Shown: positions 26,868 through 37,330, counted from the stretch's first letter. The stretch: DNA of 64,000 nt from Bacteroidota bacterium (GCA_029781865.1 JAKOVW010000005.1:1-64000), one strand, 5' to 3'. Numbers and translations are program-made. The notes: generated by a model not told the origin, from the letters alone.

Positions 26868-28658
26868 TTGCAGCCCACAAACATTAAAAATCCGGAATAC
26901 TTCCATAAGGTAGTTGACTGCCAGTATGCCTGTCCGGCGCATACTCCTGTGCCTGAATACATCAGGCTCATCGCAGCGGAAAAATATACAGAAGCCTATA
27001 TGATTAATTGGGAATCTAATGTGTTCCCGGGTGTTTTAGGCCGAACCTGTGACCGCCCTTGTGAACCAGCCTGCCGCCGTGGACGCATTGAAGCTGAACC
27101 CGTTGCCATTTGCAGGCTCAAAAGAGTAGCAGCTGATCACAAAGCCGATGTCAAAAAACATATGCCCAGTGCTCCTTTTCCCTCGAATGGAAAGAAAGTA
27201 GCATTAATCGGTGGCGGACCGGCATCACTGACCGTTGCCCGTGACCTGGCACCTCTGGGTTATGAAATTCATCTCTTTGATGAACAAGTATCTGGTGGGG
27301 GTATGATGCGAAGTCAGATTCCCTCTTTCCGCTTACCGGAAGAGGTGCTCTCTGAGGAAGTAAACTTTATACTGGACATGGGTATTCATTCCCATTTTAA
27401 GACCTATGTAAAAAGTCTCAGGGAAATTCTTGATAAAAAATATGATGCCGTTTTTGTAGGAACGGGCGCTCCCAGGGGTAAAGATTTACCCGATTTACCG
27501 GGCCGCTGGGATGCCAAATCCAATATTCACATAGGTATCGAATGGTTGGCCAGTGTTGCTTTCGAACACATCCACTCCATTGGGAAGAAAGTCATCGTGG
27601 TAGGTGGTGGTAATACGGCAATGGATTGTTGCCGGACATCCAGAAGACTTGGCGGAGTAGAAGTAAAGGTCGTTGTGAGAAGTCCATTTGCTGAAATGAA
27701 AGCATCTCCCTGGGAAAAAGAAGATGCAATGCATGAAGATATCCCGATACTCGATTGCCACGTGCCAAAAACATTTGTGGTCGAGGACGGTAAACTAAAA
27801 GGGATGACTTTTGAAAAAGTACATGCAGTTAAAGATGAAAATGGAAAACGAAGTTTGGTAAGTACCGGGGAACCGGATGTATTTATTGAAGCGGATGATG
27901 TGCTGTTGGCTATTGGACAGGAAAATACATTTCCCTGGATTGAGCGTGACCTCGGATTGGAATTCAATAAATGGGAATTGCCATCTGTAGATCCTGTGAC
28001 CTTTCAATCTACCATTCCCTCCGTGTTCTTTGGAGGAGATTCAGCATTTGGCCCTAAAAATATCATCACGGCAGTTGCACATGGACATCAGGCGGCTGTA
28101 TCCATTGATTTATACTGCCAGGGTAAAAATCTCAATGAACGCTTGCATCCAATGGTGAATCTCGTATCCCAAAAAATGGGAATTCACGAATGGGCCTACG
28201 ACAGCAAAATTGTGGACGATTTAAGATATGTTGTACCTCAGGCAGAAAAAGCGATCACATTAAAAGATCGCAAGAAGGAAGTGGAATTGGGATTTGATGT
28301 ACAGACGGCATTCAAAGAAGCGCAACGCTGCTTAAATTGCGATGTGCAGACTGTGTTTACGGAAAGTCGTTGTATTGAATGCGATGCATGTGTTGATATT
28401 TGTCCCACCTCTTGCATTTCATTTGTACCCAACGAAGAGGAAGATGCTCTGCGACTACATTTGAATGCACCCGCAAAAAACAAAAACCAGGATTTATATG
28501 TTTCCGACGCATTGCCCACTACCAGGGTTATGGTAAAAGATGAAGATGTGTGTCTTCATTGCGGGCTTTGTGCTGAACGTTGTCCCACTTCTGCCTGGGA
28601 TATGCAAAAATATTTATACCAAGTGACAAAAGCAGGTTCATGCTCCCACATCCGATAA
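26868..28658 (+). CDS. GltD-like NAD(P)-binding Fe-S oxidoreductase subunit
   Basis: A 596-residue flavoprotein related to the small subunit of glutamate synthase. The N-terminal Fe-S region has CQYACPAHTPVPEYI and RTCDRPCEPACRRGRIE. The FAD site is ALIGGGPASLTVARDL and the NAD(P) site is VIVVGGGNTAMDCC. The C-terminus adds two classical 4Fe-4S motifs, CIECDACVDICP and CLHCGLCAERCP. It is followed with a 19-bp overlap by the alpha subunit of a 2-oxoacid:ferredoxin oxidoreductase. It therefore likely moves electrons between that enzyme, ferredoxin and NAD(P)H. The start is TTG, chosen because it precedes the conserved YFHKVVDCQYACP block; no ATG is available before it. Confidence 0.88.
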   Translation: MQPTNIKNPEYFHKVVDCQYACPAHTPVPEYIRLIAAEKYTEAYMINWESNVFPGVLGRTCDRPCEPACRRGRIEAEPVAICRLKRVAADHKADVKKHMPSAPFPSNGKKVALIGGGPASLTVARDLAPLGYEIHLFDEQVSGGGMMRSQIPSFRLPEEVLSEEVNFILDMGIHSHFKTYVKSLREILDKKYDAVFVGTGAPRGKDLPDLPGRWDAKSNIHIGIEWLASVAFEHIHSIGKKVIVVGGGNTAMDCCRTSRRLGGVEVKVVVRSPFAEMKASPWEKEDAMHEDIPILDCHVPKTFVVEDGKLKGMTFEKVHAVKDENGKRSLVSTGEPDVFIEADDVLLAIGQENTFPWIERDLGLEFNKWELPSVDPVTFQSTIPSVFFGGDSAFGPKNIITAVAHGHQAAVSIDLYCQGKNLNERLHPMVNLVSQKMGIHEWAYDSKIVDDLRYVVPQAEKAITLKDRKKEVELGFDVQTAFKEAQRCLNCDVQTVFTESRCIECDACVDICPTSCISFVPNEEEDALRLHLNAPAKNKNQDLYVSDALPTTRVMVKDEDVCLHCGLCAERCPTSAWDMQKYLYQVTKAGSCSHIR

Positions 28659-30475
28659 TTAACGATTTTGTAATCCGGTTTGCAAACGTGAATGGCACAG
28701 GTAGTGCCAGTGCAAATAACATGTTCGCGAAAGCTATTTTCCGAATGGGAATACCGGTTACGCCTAAGAATATTTTTCCTTCCAATATACAGGGACTGCC
28801 TACCTGGTATGAAGTACGGGTAAATGAAAAGTTCTATTTGGGAAGAAGAGAAGGAATAGATATCATGCTTTCTGTAAATCCACAGAGCATGTTGCAGGAT
28901 ATCAAAGATGTAAAACCCGGAGGTTATTTTATTTATGATAATTCCAAACCGCTGCATAAAGAATACATCCGTGAGGACATTCATTATATCGGCATTCCTT
29001 TAACAGAAATCACAACCAAGGAATATTCCGACCCACGGCAACGAATGCTTTTCAAGAATATCATTTACGTGGGCGCACTTTCTGCGTTGATCGATATGGA
29101 AATGAGCGTACTTCAGGCATTGGTTGAAGAACAATTCAAAGGAAAAGAAAAACTGATTGCGCCGAATCATCATGCATTGGATCTGGGTAGTCAATTTATA
29201 AAAAACAATTACAAATATCCTTTAGAGTTTCGTCTGGAACGAAGGAACTTACTTCAAAACAAAATTTTATTCGAAGGAAATGCAGCTTGTGCCTTAGGTG
29301 CTATTTACGGTGGAGCAACCGTTGCAGCCTGGTATCCGATTACACCCTCTACTTCGGTAGTCGATGCTTTTTCGGATTATGCTTCTGAATTACGCGTTGA
29401 CGAAAAAACAGGAGCTAACAATTACGCCATTGTTCAGGCAGAAGACGAACTGGCTGCAATGGGTATGGTTATTGGCGCTATGTGGAATGGTGCCAGAGCA
29501 TTTACCGCTACCAGTGGCCCGGGCGTTTCTCTGATGCAGGAGTTTTTAGGGCTTGCCTATTTTGCTGAAATTCCTGCGGTTTTGATTGATGTACAGCGTA
29601 CCGGACCATCCACAGGAATGCCAACGCGTACACAACAATCGGATATATTAATCTCCGCATACGCATCGCATGGCGACACCAAACAAGTTTTACTGATACC
29701 TAATGCACCAGATGAATGTTTTGAATTCAGTGCGCTTTCATTTGATCTTGCTGAACAATTACAAACTCCGGTTATCATTCTTTCTGATCTGGATTTGGGT
29801 ATGAATGATCACGTTAGCAATCCAATGAAATGGAATGACAGAAAATACAAACGGGGTAAAGTTTTGACAAAAGATCAACTCGATAAAATTCAGAGATACG
29901 GTCGTTATTTGGATACCGATGGGGATGGAATTGCTTACAGAACTATTCCCGGCACACATCCCACGAAAGGTTCTTTCTTTACCAGGGGTTCATCAAGGGA
30001 TGAATATGCTATTTATACGGAAGATGGTAATGCGTATAAGCGCAACATGGATCGTCTTTCCAAAAAATGGGAAACGATCAAAACATATGTCCCCAAACCC
30101 GAATTATTTCAAAAAGAAAACCAATCGAAATTTGGAATGGTCTTTTTTGGCACGAGCCATTATTCCGCACTGGAAGCTAAAGATTATTTAAATGCGGATG
30201 GGATTTCTTTGGATGCAATGCGGATTAGGTCCTTCCCATTCACCAAAGAGGTAGTTGATTTCATAGAATCGCATGAATTCATATTTGTGGTTGAACAAAA
30301 CCGGGATGCACAAATGCGCACACTGCTAATCAATGAATTGGAAATCAATCCCAAAAAATTGATCCGGATATTAAATTATGACGGAATGCCGATTACTGCT
30401 GAACATATAAAAAGGGAAATTAAACAAAGCCTGAATGTTGATCATTTGCAAATGGCAGAAATGCAACATGGGTAA
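28640..30475 (+). CDS. 2-oxoacid:acceptor oxidoreductase, fused gamma/alpha subunit
   Basis: A 611-residue subunit of a thiamine-diphosphate ferredoxin oxidoreductase, probably acting on 2-oxoglutarate. The ATG at 28640 overlaps the upstream stop by 19 bp and starts the gamma domain directly (INDFVIRFANVNGTGSASAN); the track start is 20 codons too early. After about 190 residues the alpha domain begins (GNAACALGAIYGGATVAAWYP, then TSGPGVSLMQEF). This architecture is the KorA type. Together with the beta subunit at 30713 and the Fe-S flavoprotein before it, it would interconvert 2-oxoglutarate and succinyl-CoA with ferredoxin. Substrate assignment rests on the family and is not certain. Confidence 0.9.
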   Translation: MLPHPIINDFVIRFANVNGTGSASANNMFAKAIFRMGIPVTPKNIFPSNIQGLPTWYEVRVNEKFYLGRREGIDIMLSVNPQSMLQDIKDVKPGGYFIYDNSKPLHKEYIREDIHYIGIPLTEITTKEYSDPRQRMLFKNIIYVGALSALIDMEMSVLQALVEEQFKGKEKLIAPNHHALDLGSQFIKNNYKYPLEFRLERRNLLQNKILFEGNAACALGAIYGGATVAAWYPITPSTSVVDAFSDYASELRVDEKTGANNYAIVQAEDELAAMGMVIGAMWNGARAFTATSGPGVSLMQEFLGLAYFAEIPAVLIDVQRTGPSTGMPTRTQQSDILISAYASHGDTKQVLLIPNAPDECFEFSALSFDLAEQLQTPVIILSDLDLGMNDHVSNPMKWNDRKYKRGKVLTKDQLDKIQRYGRYLDTDGDGIAYRTIPGTHPTKGSFFTRGSSRDEYAIYTEDGNAYKRNMDRLSKKWETIKTYVPKPELFQKENQSKFGMVFFGTSHYSALEAKDYLNADGISLDAMRIRSFPFTKEVVDFIESHEFIFVVEQNRDAQMRTLLINELEINPKKLIRILNYDGMPITAEHIKREIKQSLNVDHLQMAEMQHG

Positions 30476-30485
30476 TTCGTAATTA

Positions 30486-30557
30486 GTGAGGAGTGAGAAG
30501 TTAGGAGTTAGGAGTTAGGAGTTAGGAGTGAGGAGTGAGGAGTGAGGAGTGAGAAGA
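30486..30557 (+). repeat. Heptamer microsatellite (GTTAGGA/GTGAGGA)n
   Basis: About ten imperfect copies of a 7-base unit, GTTAGGA shading into GTGAGGA, lie in the 237-bp gap between the alpha and beta subunit genes. The same unit occurs at 42197-42262. The rest of the gap is AT-rich without a clear promoter. Confidence 0.9.
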
Positions 30558-30712
30558 TATTAGAGCGAGATAAATAAATATACATTGATTCAAATTTCGA
30601 TTAATTAGTTCAATAATTATAACCTGACAAACTTTAAATAAATCCACAACCGTTTATAAACCAGAATCCACATTCAGAATTTAATTTTAACATTCACTAT
30701 TAACTATTTTTA

Positions 30713-31765
30713 ATGACCTATCAACGTCCCAGTTTCAGACATCCGGAGCTTCCATTAAATGAGCTTGGATACCGGAAAAAAGATTACGAAGGATCTCTGT
30801 CTACCCTTTGTGCAGGATGTGGACATGACTCTATAAGTGCCGCTTTGATACAAGCTTGCTTTGAATTAAATATTGAACCCCATAAGCTTGCCAAACTTTC
30901 GGGTATTGGCTGCTCTTCCAAAACACCAACCTATTTTCTGGGAAATTCGCATGGATTTAATTCAGTGCATGGAAGAATGCCTAGTGTAGCCACAGGCGCA
31001 AATCTTGCTAACCGGGATTTAATGTATCTCGGTGTATCCGGTGATGGTGATACTGCATCCATAGGAATGGGGCAATTTGTACATTTGATTCGGAGAAATC
31101 TCAACATTACTTATATTGTAATGAATAACGGTTGTTATGGATTGACAAAAGGACAGGATTCTGCCACCGCGGATAAAGGATCAAAGAGTAAAGCAGGCTC
31201 CGTGAATCCATTTCAGAACATTGACTTAGCCGGTTTGGCCATTGAGTTAGGTGCTGGTTTTGTAGCCCGAAGTTTTTCCGGTGATAAACTTCAATTGATC
31301 CCATTGATTAAAGCAGCTCTTGCACATCCTGGCTTTGCATTCATCGATGTAATTTCTCCATGTGTGACATTCAATAATAATGTAGGCTCCACAAAATCCT
31401 ATGATTACGTCAGACATCATATTGATGCTACTGCAACATTTGATTTCGTTCCACTTGCTAAAGAAATTACTACGCATTATTCTGCAGGCAGTACCCAGGA
31501 AGTCAAAATGCACGATGGCTCTTATCTGAAATTTAATAAACTACAAAAGGATTGGGATCCGACTAAAAAAGAAACCGCTGTTCATGCAATGCATAAAGCC
31601 AATGAAGCCGGAGAAATATTAACCGGTTTGATTTATATCAATGAAGACAGCAAGGATTTGCATCAAATTTTGAATACAAACTCAAGACCTTTAAATCAGC
31701 TCACAGAAACAGATCTTTGCCCTGGAATACACAAACTTGAAGAAATTAATAAAAGCTTGTGTTAA
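30713..31765 (+). CDS. 2-oxoacid:ferredoxin oxidoreductase beta subunit
   Basis: A 350-residue thiamine-diphosphate-binding subunit. It opens with the Fe-S/ThDP region TLCAGCGHDSISAAL and GIGCSSKTP. Next comes the ThDP-magnesium motif GVSGDGDTASIGMGQF followed about 25 residues later by MNNGCYGLTKGQ. A further cysteine (SPCVTFNN) completes the usual four cluster ligands. It pairs with the gamma/alpha subunit 237 bp upstream; the gap with the heptamer repeat is wide for an operon, so a separate promoter is possible. Length and order match KorB proteins of Bacteroidota. Confidence 0.9.
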   Translation: MTYQRPSFRHPELPLNELGYRKKDYEGSLSTLCAGCGHDSISAALIQACFELNIEPHKLAKLSGIGCSSKTPTYFLGNSHGFNSVHGRMPSVATGANLANRDLMYLGVSGDGDTASIGMGQFVHLIRRNLNITYIVMNNGCYGLTKGQDSATADKGSKSKAGSVNPFQNIDLAGLAIELGAGFVARSFSGDKLQLIPLIKAALAHPGFAFIDVISPCVTFNNNVGSTKSYDYVRHHIDATATFDFVPLAKEITTHYSAGSTQEVKMHDGSYLKFNKLQKDWDPTKKETAVHAMHKANEAGEILTGLIYINEDSKDLHQILNTNSRPLNQLTETDLCPGIHKLEEINKSLC

Positions 31766-31979
31766 TTACCTATTCCGAACCGGCCTAAGGTAATCAACCA
31801 TTTATAGACTTATAAACACGCGCTGTAAAACCGGCTTAACATTAATTTGCTAACCAAAATAATGAATGAATCCCTTTTCCTCGAACAAGGGAATTCTAAC
31901 CAGCCAAAACCAGATCCGATTCAAAAGATTTATAGTATAAAAAACAATACATAAATCATTTAGGCTTAAACTTTTCGTT

Positions 31980-31987
31980 TAACTTTG
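31980..31987 (+). promoter_or_regulatory. TAnnTTTG -7 element before the YfhO gene
   Basis: TAACTTTG lies 18 bases before the ATG at 32006. No clear -33 TTG is present at the right distance, so this is a weak call. Confidence 0.35.
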
Positions 31988-32005
31988 TTAATCTAATTCC
32001 AAGCT

Positions 32006-34489
32006 ATGTTCCAGACTTTCATCAAGAAATTGCTTCCACACTTAGCAATCATTATAATCTTTATTATAGTTATTTCTTATTTCTTTTATCCGGCCTGGCA
32101 AGGCAAAGTGATGCAGCAAGGGGATGTATCTTCCTGGCAGGGATCTGCTCGGGAAATTATCGATTACGACAAAGCCCATCCTGATGATCCGGCATTATGG
32201 ACGGGTACCATGTTCAGTGGTATGCCGGCTTATCAGATATCTACACCGATGGACTATAACTACCTCGTTTATGTTCAGCAGTTGTTATCACTCGCAATTT
32301 TGAAAGGACCAATTGCCATTTGGTTTATGTGTGCACTTTCTTTCTATATTCTTTATTTGGTATTAGGATTGAGTATAGGATTCGCAGCGGTAGGCGGATT
32401 AGCAACTTCTCTAGTAACTGGAAATTTTATTGTTTGGGAAGCCGGTCACGTACCCAAACTAATCGTACTTGCAATGATCGGATTTATTGTTGCCGGTATG
32501 ATACTTTCCTATCGCGGTAAATGGATGCAAGGTGCCGCCTTATTTGCATTGGGAATCGGCATTAATATACTCAACAATCACGTGCAGATGAGTTACTATG
32601 CTGCCATTATGATGTTGCCAATGATTTTTTCATTTGCCTTTTTTGCATTCAAAGAAAAAAAATTCAAAGATTTTATCATACCCAGCGGAATACTTGCCGG
32701 TATCACCATCATCGCATTACTGGCATCTGCAAGTACACTGCTTCCAACATATGAATACGCTAAAGAAACCATGAGAGGCGGACATATTCTCAAAACAAAA
32801 GCAGGAACCAATGATACGGATGTCAACACTGCCGGACTGCAATGGGATTACGCCATGCAATGGAGCAATGGACCACAAGATATCCTTGCATGTATTATTC
32901 CCGGAGCGGCAGGTGGCGGCACTTCAGAGCCCATTGATTCGAAATCTGCAACGGCCAGGGAATTGCGCAAGAAAGGATATCAGCCTCCGAGAAAAGCCCC
33001 ACTCTATTGTGGCGATCTGCCCTTCACCAGTGGACCATTTTATTTCGGCGCAATCTTCTGTTTTCTTTTTGTTCTAGGTTTATTCATTGTAAAAGGCCCA
33101 ATAAAATGGTGGATGGCTATATCCGTAACCTTGGGTGTTTTACTAAGTATGGGTAAACATTTTGAAATACTCAATCGATTTATCTTCGACTTTGTACCAC
33201 TGTACAGTAAATTCAGAGCACCGAGCAGCATACTGTCCGTTGTATCCTACTTCTTTCCGATTCTGGGCATGATGGCTATTTATCAAATCTCTCAAAAAGA
33301 AAATATCGATCAGACTTTCTATAAAAAACTGTATTACAGTATCGGAATTACGGGAGGTCTTTGTTTAATCATGGCATTGATTGGCAGTGGATTTTTTAAT
33401 TTTACTCACCTGTCGGATGAAAGTTATGCACGACAAGGATTGATTCCTGAAGCCTTAGTGGAAGACAGAAAATCATTATTTCAACACGACGCTTTCAGAT
33501 CCCTGTTATATATTTTAAGTGCTGCAGCTGCGATTTGGTTTTTTACCAAAAACAAACTGAACTCCACAACCACAGCATGCATTTTAGGAGCACTAATTGT
33601 ATTAGACTTTGGTGAAATTGCAAGCCGCTACGTCAGCAAAGATGATTTTGTTTCCAAATCCAGAAATGAACAGTCTAACAAACCGCGAGCAGTTGATATT
33701 GAGATCAATAAAGACAAAACACAATTCAGGGTTTTGGATCTGACTGTAAATACGTTTAATAGCTCACTTCCTTCTTTCTTTCATAATAACGTTGGAGGAT
33801 ATCATCCTGCTAAATTGCAGCGATACCAGGACATCATCGATCACCATATCGAACCAGAACTTTCACAATTCACCTCATCACTTCAACATGCTGCCTCTGA
33901 CAGCAGTATTGAATCTGCTCTATCAGCATTATCGGTGGTCAATATGCTAAACACGAAATACTTGATTGTTGGGCAACCCGGAAAAGAATTTAACTTGCCG
34001 AATAAATTCGCAATGGGCAATGCCTGGTTTGTTCAACATATTAAGTATGTCAATTCACCAGATGAAGAAATAGACGAATTGGCAAAAAACAACTTAAAGT
34101 CAACCGCGATTGTGCACAGTGAATTTCAAAGCAAGATATCCAAAACTGATTTCGATGGCAATGGTACCATTAGCTTGAATTCGTATTCACCCAACAAATT
34201 AGTATATGATGCAGAGTGTTTCACCGATCAACTAGCTGTATTTTCCGAGGTCTGGTATGGACCTGATTTGGGTTGGCATATTACTATTGATGGTAAAGAA
34301 TCAGATTTGGTAAGGGCTAATTATGTATTAAGAGCATGTCAGATTCCTGCGGGCAAACACCAGATCGTCATGGAATTTAAACCTAAATCATTTGCAATCG
34401 GCAAAACATTGTCTATGTTATGTTCACTGCTAATAATTGGATTTTTGGGATTTGTAGGTTACAAGGAAATTTATAAACTTAAATCATAA
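32006..34489 (+). CDS. YfhO-family integral membrane protein
   Basis: An 827-residue protein with about a dozen membrane helices followed by a periplasmic C-terminal domain. The N-terminal block (FFYPAWQGKVMQQGDVSSWQG, then MFSGMPAYQIS) is the hallmark of the large YfhO proteins of Bacteroidota. These resemble GT-C type lipid-linked sugar transferases. YfhO of Gram-positive bacteria is involved in glycosylating lipoteichoic acid; the role in Bacteroidota is not settled. It is a monocistronic gene between korB and the cbb3 cluster, with no functional link to either seen. Confidence 0.85.
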   Translation: MFQTFIKKLLPHLAIIIIFIIVISYFFYPAWQGKVMQQGDVSSWQGSAREIIDYDKAHPDDPALWTGTMFSGMPAYQISTPMDYNYLVYVQQLLSLAILKGPIAIWFMCALSFYILYLVLGLSIGFAAVGGLATSLVTGNFIVWEAGHVPKLIVLAMIGFIVAGMILSYRGKWMQGAALFALGIGINILNNHVQMSYYAAIMMLPMIFSFAFFAFKEKKFKDFIIPSGILAGITIIALLASASTLLPTYEYAKETMRGGHILKTKAGTNDTDVNTAGLQWDYAMQWSNGPQDILACIIPGAAGGGTSEPIDSKSATARELRKKGYQPPRKAPLYCGDLPFTSGPFYFGAIFCFLFVLGLFIVKGPIKWWMAISVTLGVLLSMGKHFEILNRFIFDFVPLYSKFRAPSSILSVVSYFFPILGMMAIYQISQKENIDQTFYKKLYYSIGITGGLCLIMALIGSGFFNFTHLSDESYARQGLIPEALVEDRKSLFQHDAFRSLLYILSAAAAIWFFTKNKLNSTTTACILGALIVLDFGEIASRYVSKDDFVSKSRNEQSNKPRAVDIEINKDKTQFRVLDLTVNTFNSSLPSFFHNNVGGYHPAKLQRYQDIIDHHIEPELSQFTSSLQHAASDSSIESALSALSVVNMLNTKYLIVGQPGKEFNLPNKFAMGNAWFVQHIKYVNSPDEEIDELAKNNLKSTAIVHSEFQSKISKTDFDGNGTISLNSYSPNKLVYDAECFTDQLAVFSEVWYGPDLGWHITIDGKESDLVRANYVLRACQIPAGKHQIVMEFKPKSFAIGKTLSMLCSLLIIGFLGFVGYKEIYKLKS

Positions 34490-34627
34490 TTTAAATTATT
34501 GATTTACCAATTAGCTAACCCATCTCTGGGTTTTTGATGAACCGAGCATTTACAAGAATGCATTGGGTAAAAGTATTTAAAATGTAATGTCGCTGGCAGA
34601 TCCTGCTGACCATAATCAGCACGCAAA

Positions 34628-34641
34628 CTGATAAGTATCAA
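34628..34641 (+). promoter_or_regulatory. FNR/FixK-like box upstream of the cbb3 oxidase cluster
   Basis: CTGATAAGTATCAA matches TTGAT-N4-ATCAA at 9 of 10 positions, 36 nt before the ccoI ATG. The longer core TGATA-AG-TATCA is also symmetric. cbb3 genes are classic FNR/FixK targets. Confidence 0.6.
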
Positions 34642-34677
34642 TTTAATACAATTGATCAATTTCCATTTTTGCCATCT

Positions 34678-37101
34678 ATGTCAACGAAGACTGCGGCCAA
34701 AATAAAATGCTATCATTGCGGCACCTCTTGCAATCAATACAATATTGTAATTGATGAAAAATACTTTTGCTGTGAAGGCTGTAAAACGGTTTATGAAATA
34801 TTAAATCAGAATAACCTATGCAGCTATTATGACCTTAATACGCATCCGGGTCTGAAATTCAATAAAAACATTTGGAACAATCGCTTTGAATATTTAGATA
34901 TCCCCGAAATTAAAAACAAGATTATTCAATTTTCGAATGGAATCCAAACTCATGTACATTTGGAAATTCCACAGATGCATTGCAGTTCTTGTCTCTGGCT
35001 TTTGGAAAACCTGCATAAATTATCTCCGGGGATAGTGTATTCACGAGTAAATTTTACCGACAAAAATATACTGATCGTTTTTAATGAAAAGGAATCCAGC
35101 CTTCGAAAAGCAGTAGAGCTGCTCACGAATATTGGTTATGAACCGCAACTCGAAATCGAACATCCTAAAGCAGAAAACAATATACTGATCAATAAGAAAA
35201 GATTGCTAAAAATAGGTATTGCAGGATTTTGCTTTGGCAATATCATGATGTTGAGTTTACCTGATTACTTATCCGGCGGTAAATTTATTGAACCTGAACT
35301 TCGATGGTTTTTTACCACCATTAGTTTATTGTTGTCGCTTCCTGTCCTGTTCTATTGTGCCACAGAATTTTTTGTAAACGCCTGGAAATCGATTAAAGCA
35401 AAATTTATCAATATCGATTTACCAATTGCTTTAGCAATTTTGTTAACCTTCCTGCGAAGCATTTATGAAATCCAGGCAGGACTTGGCAACGGATATCTGG
35501 ATAGTATGTCCGGTATTGTATTTTTTATGCTGGTCGGCAGGTTTGTACAAGACCGGTCCTACCAATCCCTGTCATACAACCGTAATTACAAATCATTTTT
35601 CCCGATTGCCGTCAATGTTTTGGATGGCAATCATTTTAAGCCCAGGCCTATTGAAAAAATCCAGGTAAATGACACCATGCTTATACACAACCAGGAAATT
35701 ATTCCTGCAGATGGAATTGTTGTCAATGGAATACCTGCTTTGGACTACAGCTTTGTCAGCGGTGAAAGCGAAATAGTATACGGCAAACCCGGAGATCCTA
35801 TTTATGCTGGAGCCAAACAGACTGGCAGTAATATTGAAATCAAAGTTACCAAGCCCGTATCGCAATCCTACCTTACGAGTTTGTGGAATAAAGACATTTT
35901 TAAAAAAGAAAAGAATTTTCAAAAAACAGACATCGATCATCTAGGACAGTATTTTTCCATCTTTGTTTTAATTCTCGCTTTCAGTGCAGCTACATATTGG
36001 TATGTTCAGCATCGTAACGACCTGATGTGGAATTCACTGACCACTTTTCTCATAGTTGCCTGCCCTTGTGCATTACTATTGGCTTCCAACTTCACCAATT
36101 CGCAGGTCTTAAAAACTCTGGCACAAAATAAATTATATTTCAGGCATGCAAGCGTTTTGGAAAAATTATCAAAAATTAATCACATCGTATTTGACAAAAC
36201 AGGTACACTGACAAAAAACGATGATCAAATAATAAGCTATGCAGGCACTCCATTGAACTTAGATTTAAAAATCCGGATTTGCGCTTTGGCAAAGCAATCG
36301 ACTCATCCTTTAAGTCAGGCCGTCGTCAAATTCCTGCAAACCAATGACAGCAATGCAGTAGAAAATTTTAAACAAACGGAAGGCAAAGGAATTGAAGGCT
36401 GGATTGATGACCATTACCTAAAAATGGGTTCAGCTGCATTTGTAAACGCGGATAATTTAGCTGAAGAAGGCGGAAGCTCCATACATATTCGTGAAGATGG
36501 ACATTATATTGGTTGCTTTAAAGTCATTCAACAATACAGGCGAGGACTTGATACTTTGACCACAGCACTCAACACGCGATTTGAACTTTCTGTGATCTCC
36601 GGTGACAATGACAAAGAATCCGGATTTCTCTCTCAAATATTCAATAAAGAAAATACTTTGCTTTTCAATTACAATCCGGAAGATAAATTAAATTACATTA
36701 AAGACTTACAAAACAAAAATCAATCCAATGTACTGATGATTGGAGATGGATTAAATGACGCCGGCGCATTGAAACAAAGTAATGTTGGCATAGCCGTAAC
36801 TGAAAATAAAAATAATTTTACCCCGGCCTGCGACGGAATTCTGGATGGCAATTCATTTGATAAAATTCCATCTGTTTTAGCATTTATCCGGAATAGCCGG
36901 TTAACGATCCTGATCATTTTTACGTATTCCCTGATCTATAATATCATTGGTGGATATTTTGCTTTAAGAGGTGTCTTATCACCGGTTATTGCCGCCATTT
37001 TAATGCCTTGCAGTTCATTGAGTATAATCCTTTTATCCTATTGCCTGACAGAGCTTTCAGCCATCAGAAACAGGCTTTCAAGGACTGATGAAAATCATTA
37101 A
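34678..37101 (+). CDS. ccoI: Copper-transporting P-type ATPase for cbb3 oxidase assembly
   Basis: An 807-residue P1B-type ATPase of the CcoI/FixI group, which exports copper used to build the CcoN active site. The N-terminal cysteine-rich domain (CYHCGTSC, then CCEGC) is followed by a metal-binding domain with MHCSSCLWL. Membrane helices include the CPC transport motif (ACPCALLLAS). The phosphorylation motif DKTGTLT and the hinge GDGLND are present. The ATG at 34678 is preferred to the upstream TTG of the track. It heads the cco cluster; ccoS follows after 61 bp. Copper as substrate is inferred from the family and context. Confidence 0.92.
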   Translation: MSTKTAAKIKCYHCGTSCNQYNIVIDEKYFCCEGCKTVYEILNQNNLCSYYDLNTHPGLKFNKNIWNNRFEYLDIPEIKNKIIQFSNGIQTHVHLEIPQMHCSSCLWLLENLHKLSPGIVYSRVNFTDKNILIVFNEKESSLRKAVELLTNIGYEPQLEIEHPKAENNILINKKRLLKIGIAGFCFGNIMMLSLPDYLSGGKFIEPELRWFFTTISLLLSLPVLFYCATEFFVNAWKSIKAKFINIDLPIALAILLTFLRSIYEIQAGLGNGYLDSMSGIVFFMLVGRFVQDRSYQSLSYNRNYKSFFPIAVNVLDGNHFKPRPIEKIQVNDTMLIHNQEIIPADGIVVNGIPALDYSFVSGESEIVYGKPGDPIYAGAKQTGSNIEIKVTKPVSQSYLTSLWNKDIFKKEKNFQKTDIDHLGQYFSIFVLILAFSAATYWYVQHRNDLMWNSLTTFLIVACPCALLLASNFTNSQVLKTLAQNKLYFRHASVLEKLSKINHIVFDKTGTLTKNDDQIISYAGTPLNLDLKIRICALAKQSTHPLSQAVVKFLQTNDSNAVENFKQTEGKGIEGWIDDHYLKMGSAAFVNADNLAEEGGSSIHIREDGHYIGCFKVIQQYRRGLDTLTTALNTRFELSVISGDNDKESGFLSQIFNKENTLLFNYNPEDKLNYIKDLQNKNQSNVLMIGDGLNDAGALKQSNVGIAVTENKNNFTPACDGILDGNSFDKIPSVLAFIRNSRLTILIIFTYSLIYNIIGGYFALRGVLSPVIAAILMPCSSLSIILLSYCLTELSAIRNRLSRTDENH

Positions 37102-37162
37102 AAGGCATGACTAATCTCCATACCCTGCTTTAGAGGATCTTTAATTTTGTGCAAAGAATGTT

Positions 37163-37330
37163 ATGAATGTCATTATTTTATTGCTAATCGTAAGCATTTG
37201 TATTGCCGGGGCTTTTCTAATCGCTTTCATATGGAGCTCTGAAGATGGTCAATTTGATGATGTCTATTCTCCTCCACAACGAATTCTTTTTGACGACCAC
37301 ATTGAATCCAAACATAAAACTAACGAATGA
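37163..37330 (+). CDS. ccoS: cbb3 oxidase assembly protein CcoS (not in ORF track)
   Basis: A 55-residue protein read from the sequence: one N-terminal membrane helix (ILLLIVSICIAGAFLIAFIW), then SSEDGQFDDVYSPPQRILFD. The form helix-W-x-x-x-x-G-Q-F/Y-D-D with a following P-x-x-R-I is typical of CcoS, a small membrane protein required for cofactor insertion into cbb3 oxidase. It lies between ccoI and ccoNO and its stop overlaps the next start in an ATGA, so translation is coupled. A TAATTTTG sequence at 37142-37149 could act as an internal -7 promoter element but lacks a clear -33 partner. Confidence 0.88.
   Translation: MNVIILLLIVSICIAGAFLIAFIWSSEDGQFDDVYSPPQRILFDDHIESKHKTNE

Noticed and set aside
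28580-28639. Track start of the 2-oxoacid oxidoreductase alpha subunit
   Set aside because: The extra 20 residues overlap the conserved Fe-S end of the upstream gene in another frame; the ATG at 28640 begins the known domain directly.
34650-34661. AATTGATCAATT palindrome as a second FNR box before ccoI
   Set aside because: The half-sites abut without the 4-base spacer, so it does not fit the site; it may be chance in AT-rich DNA.
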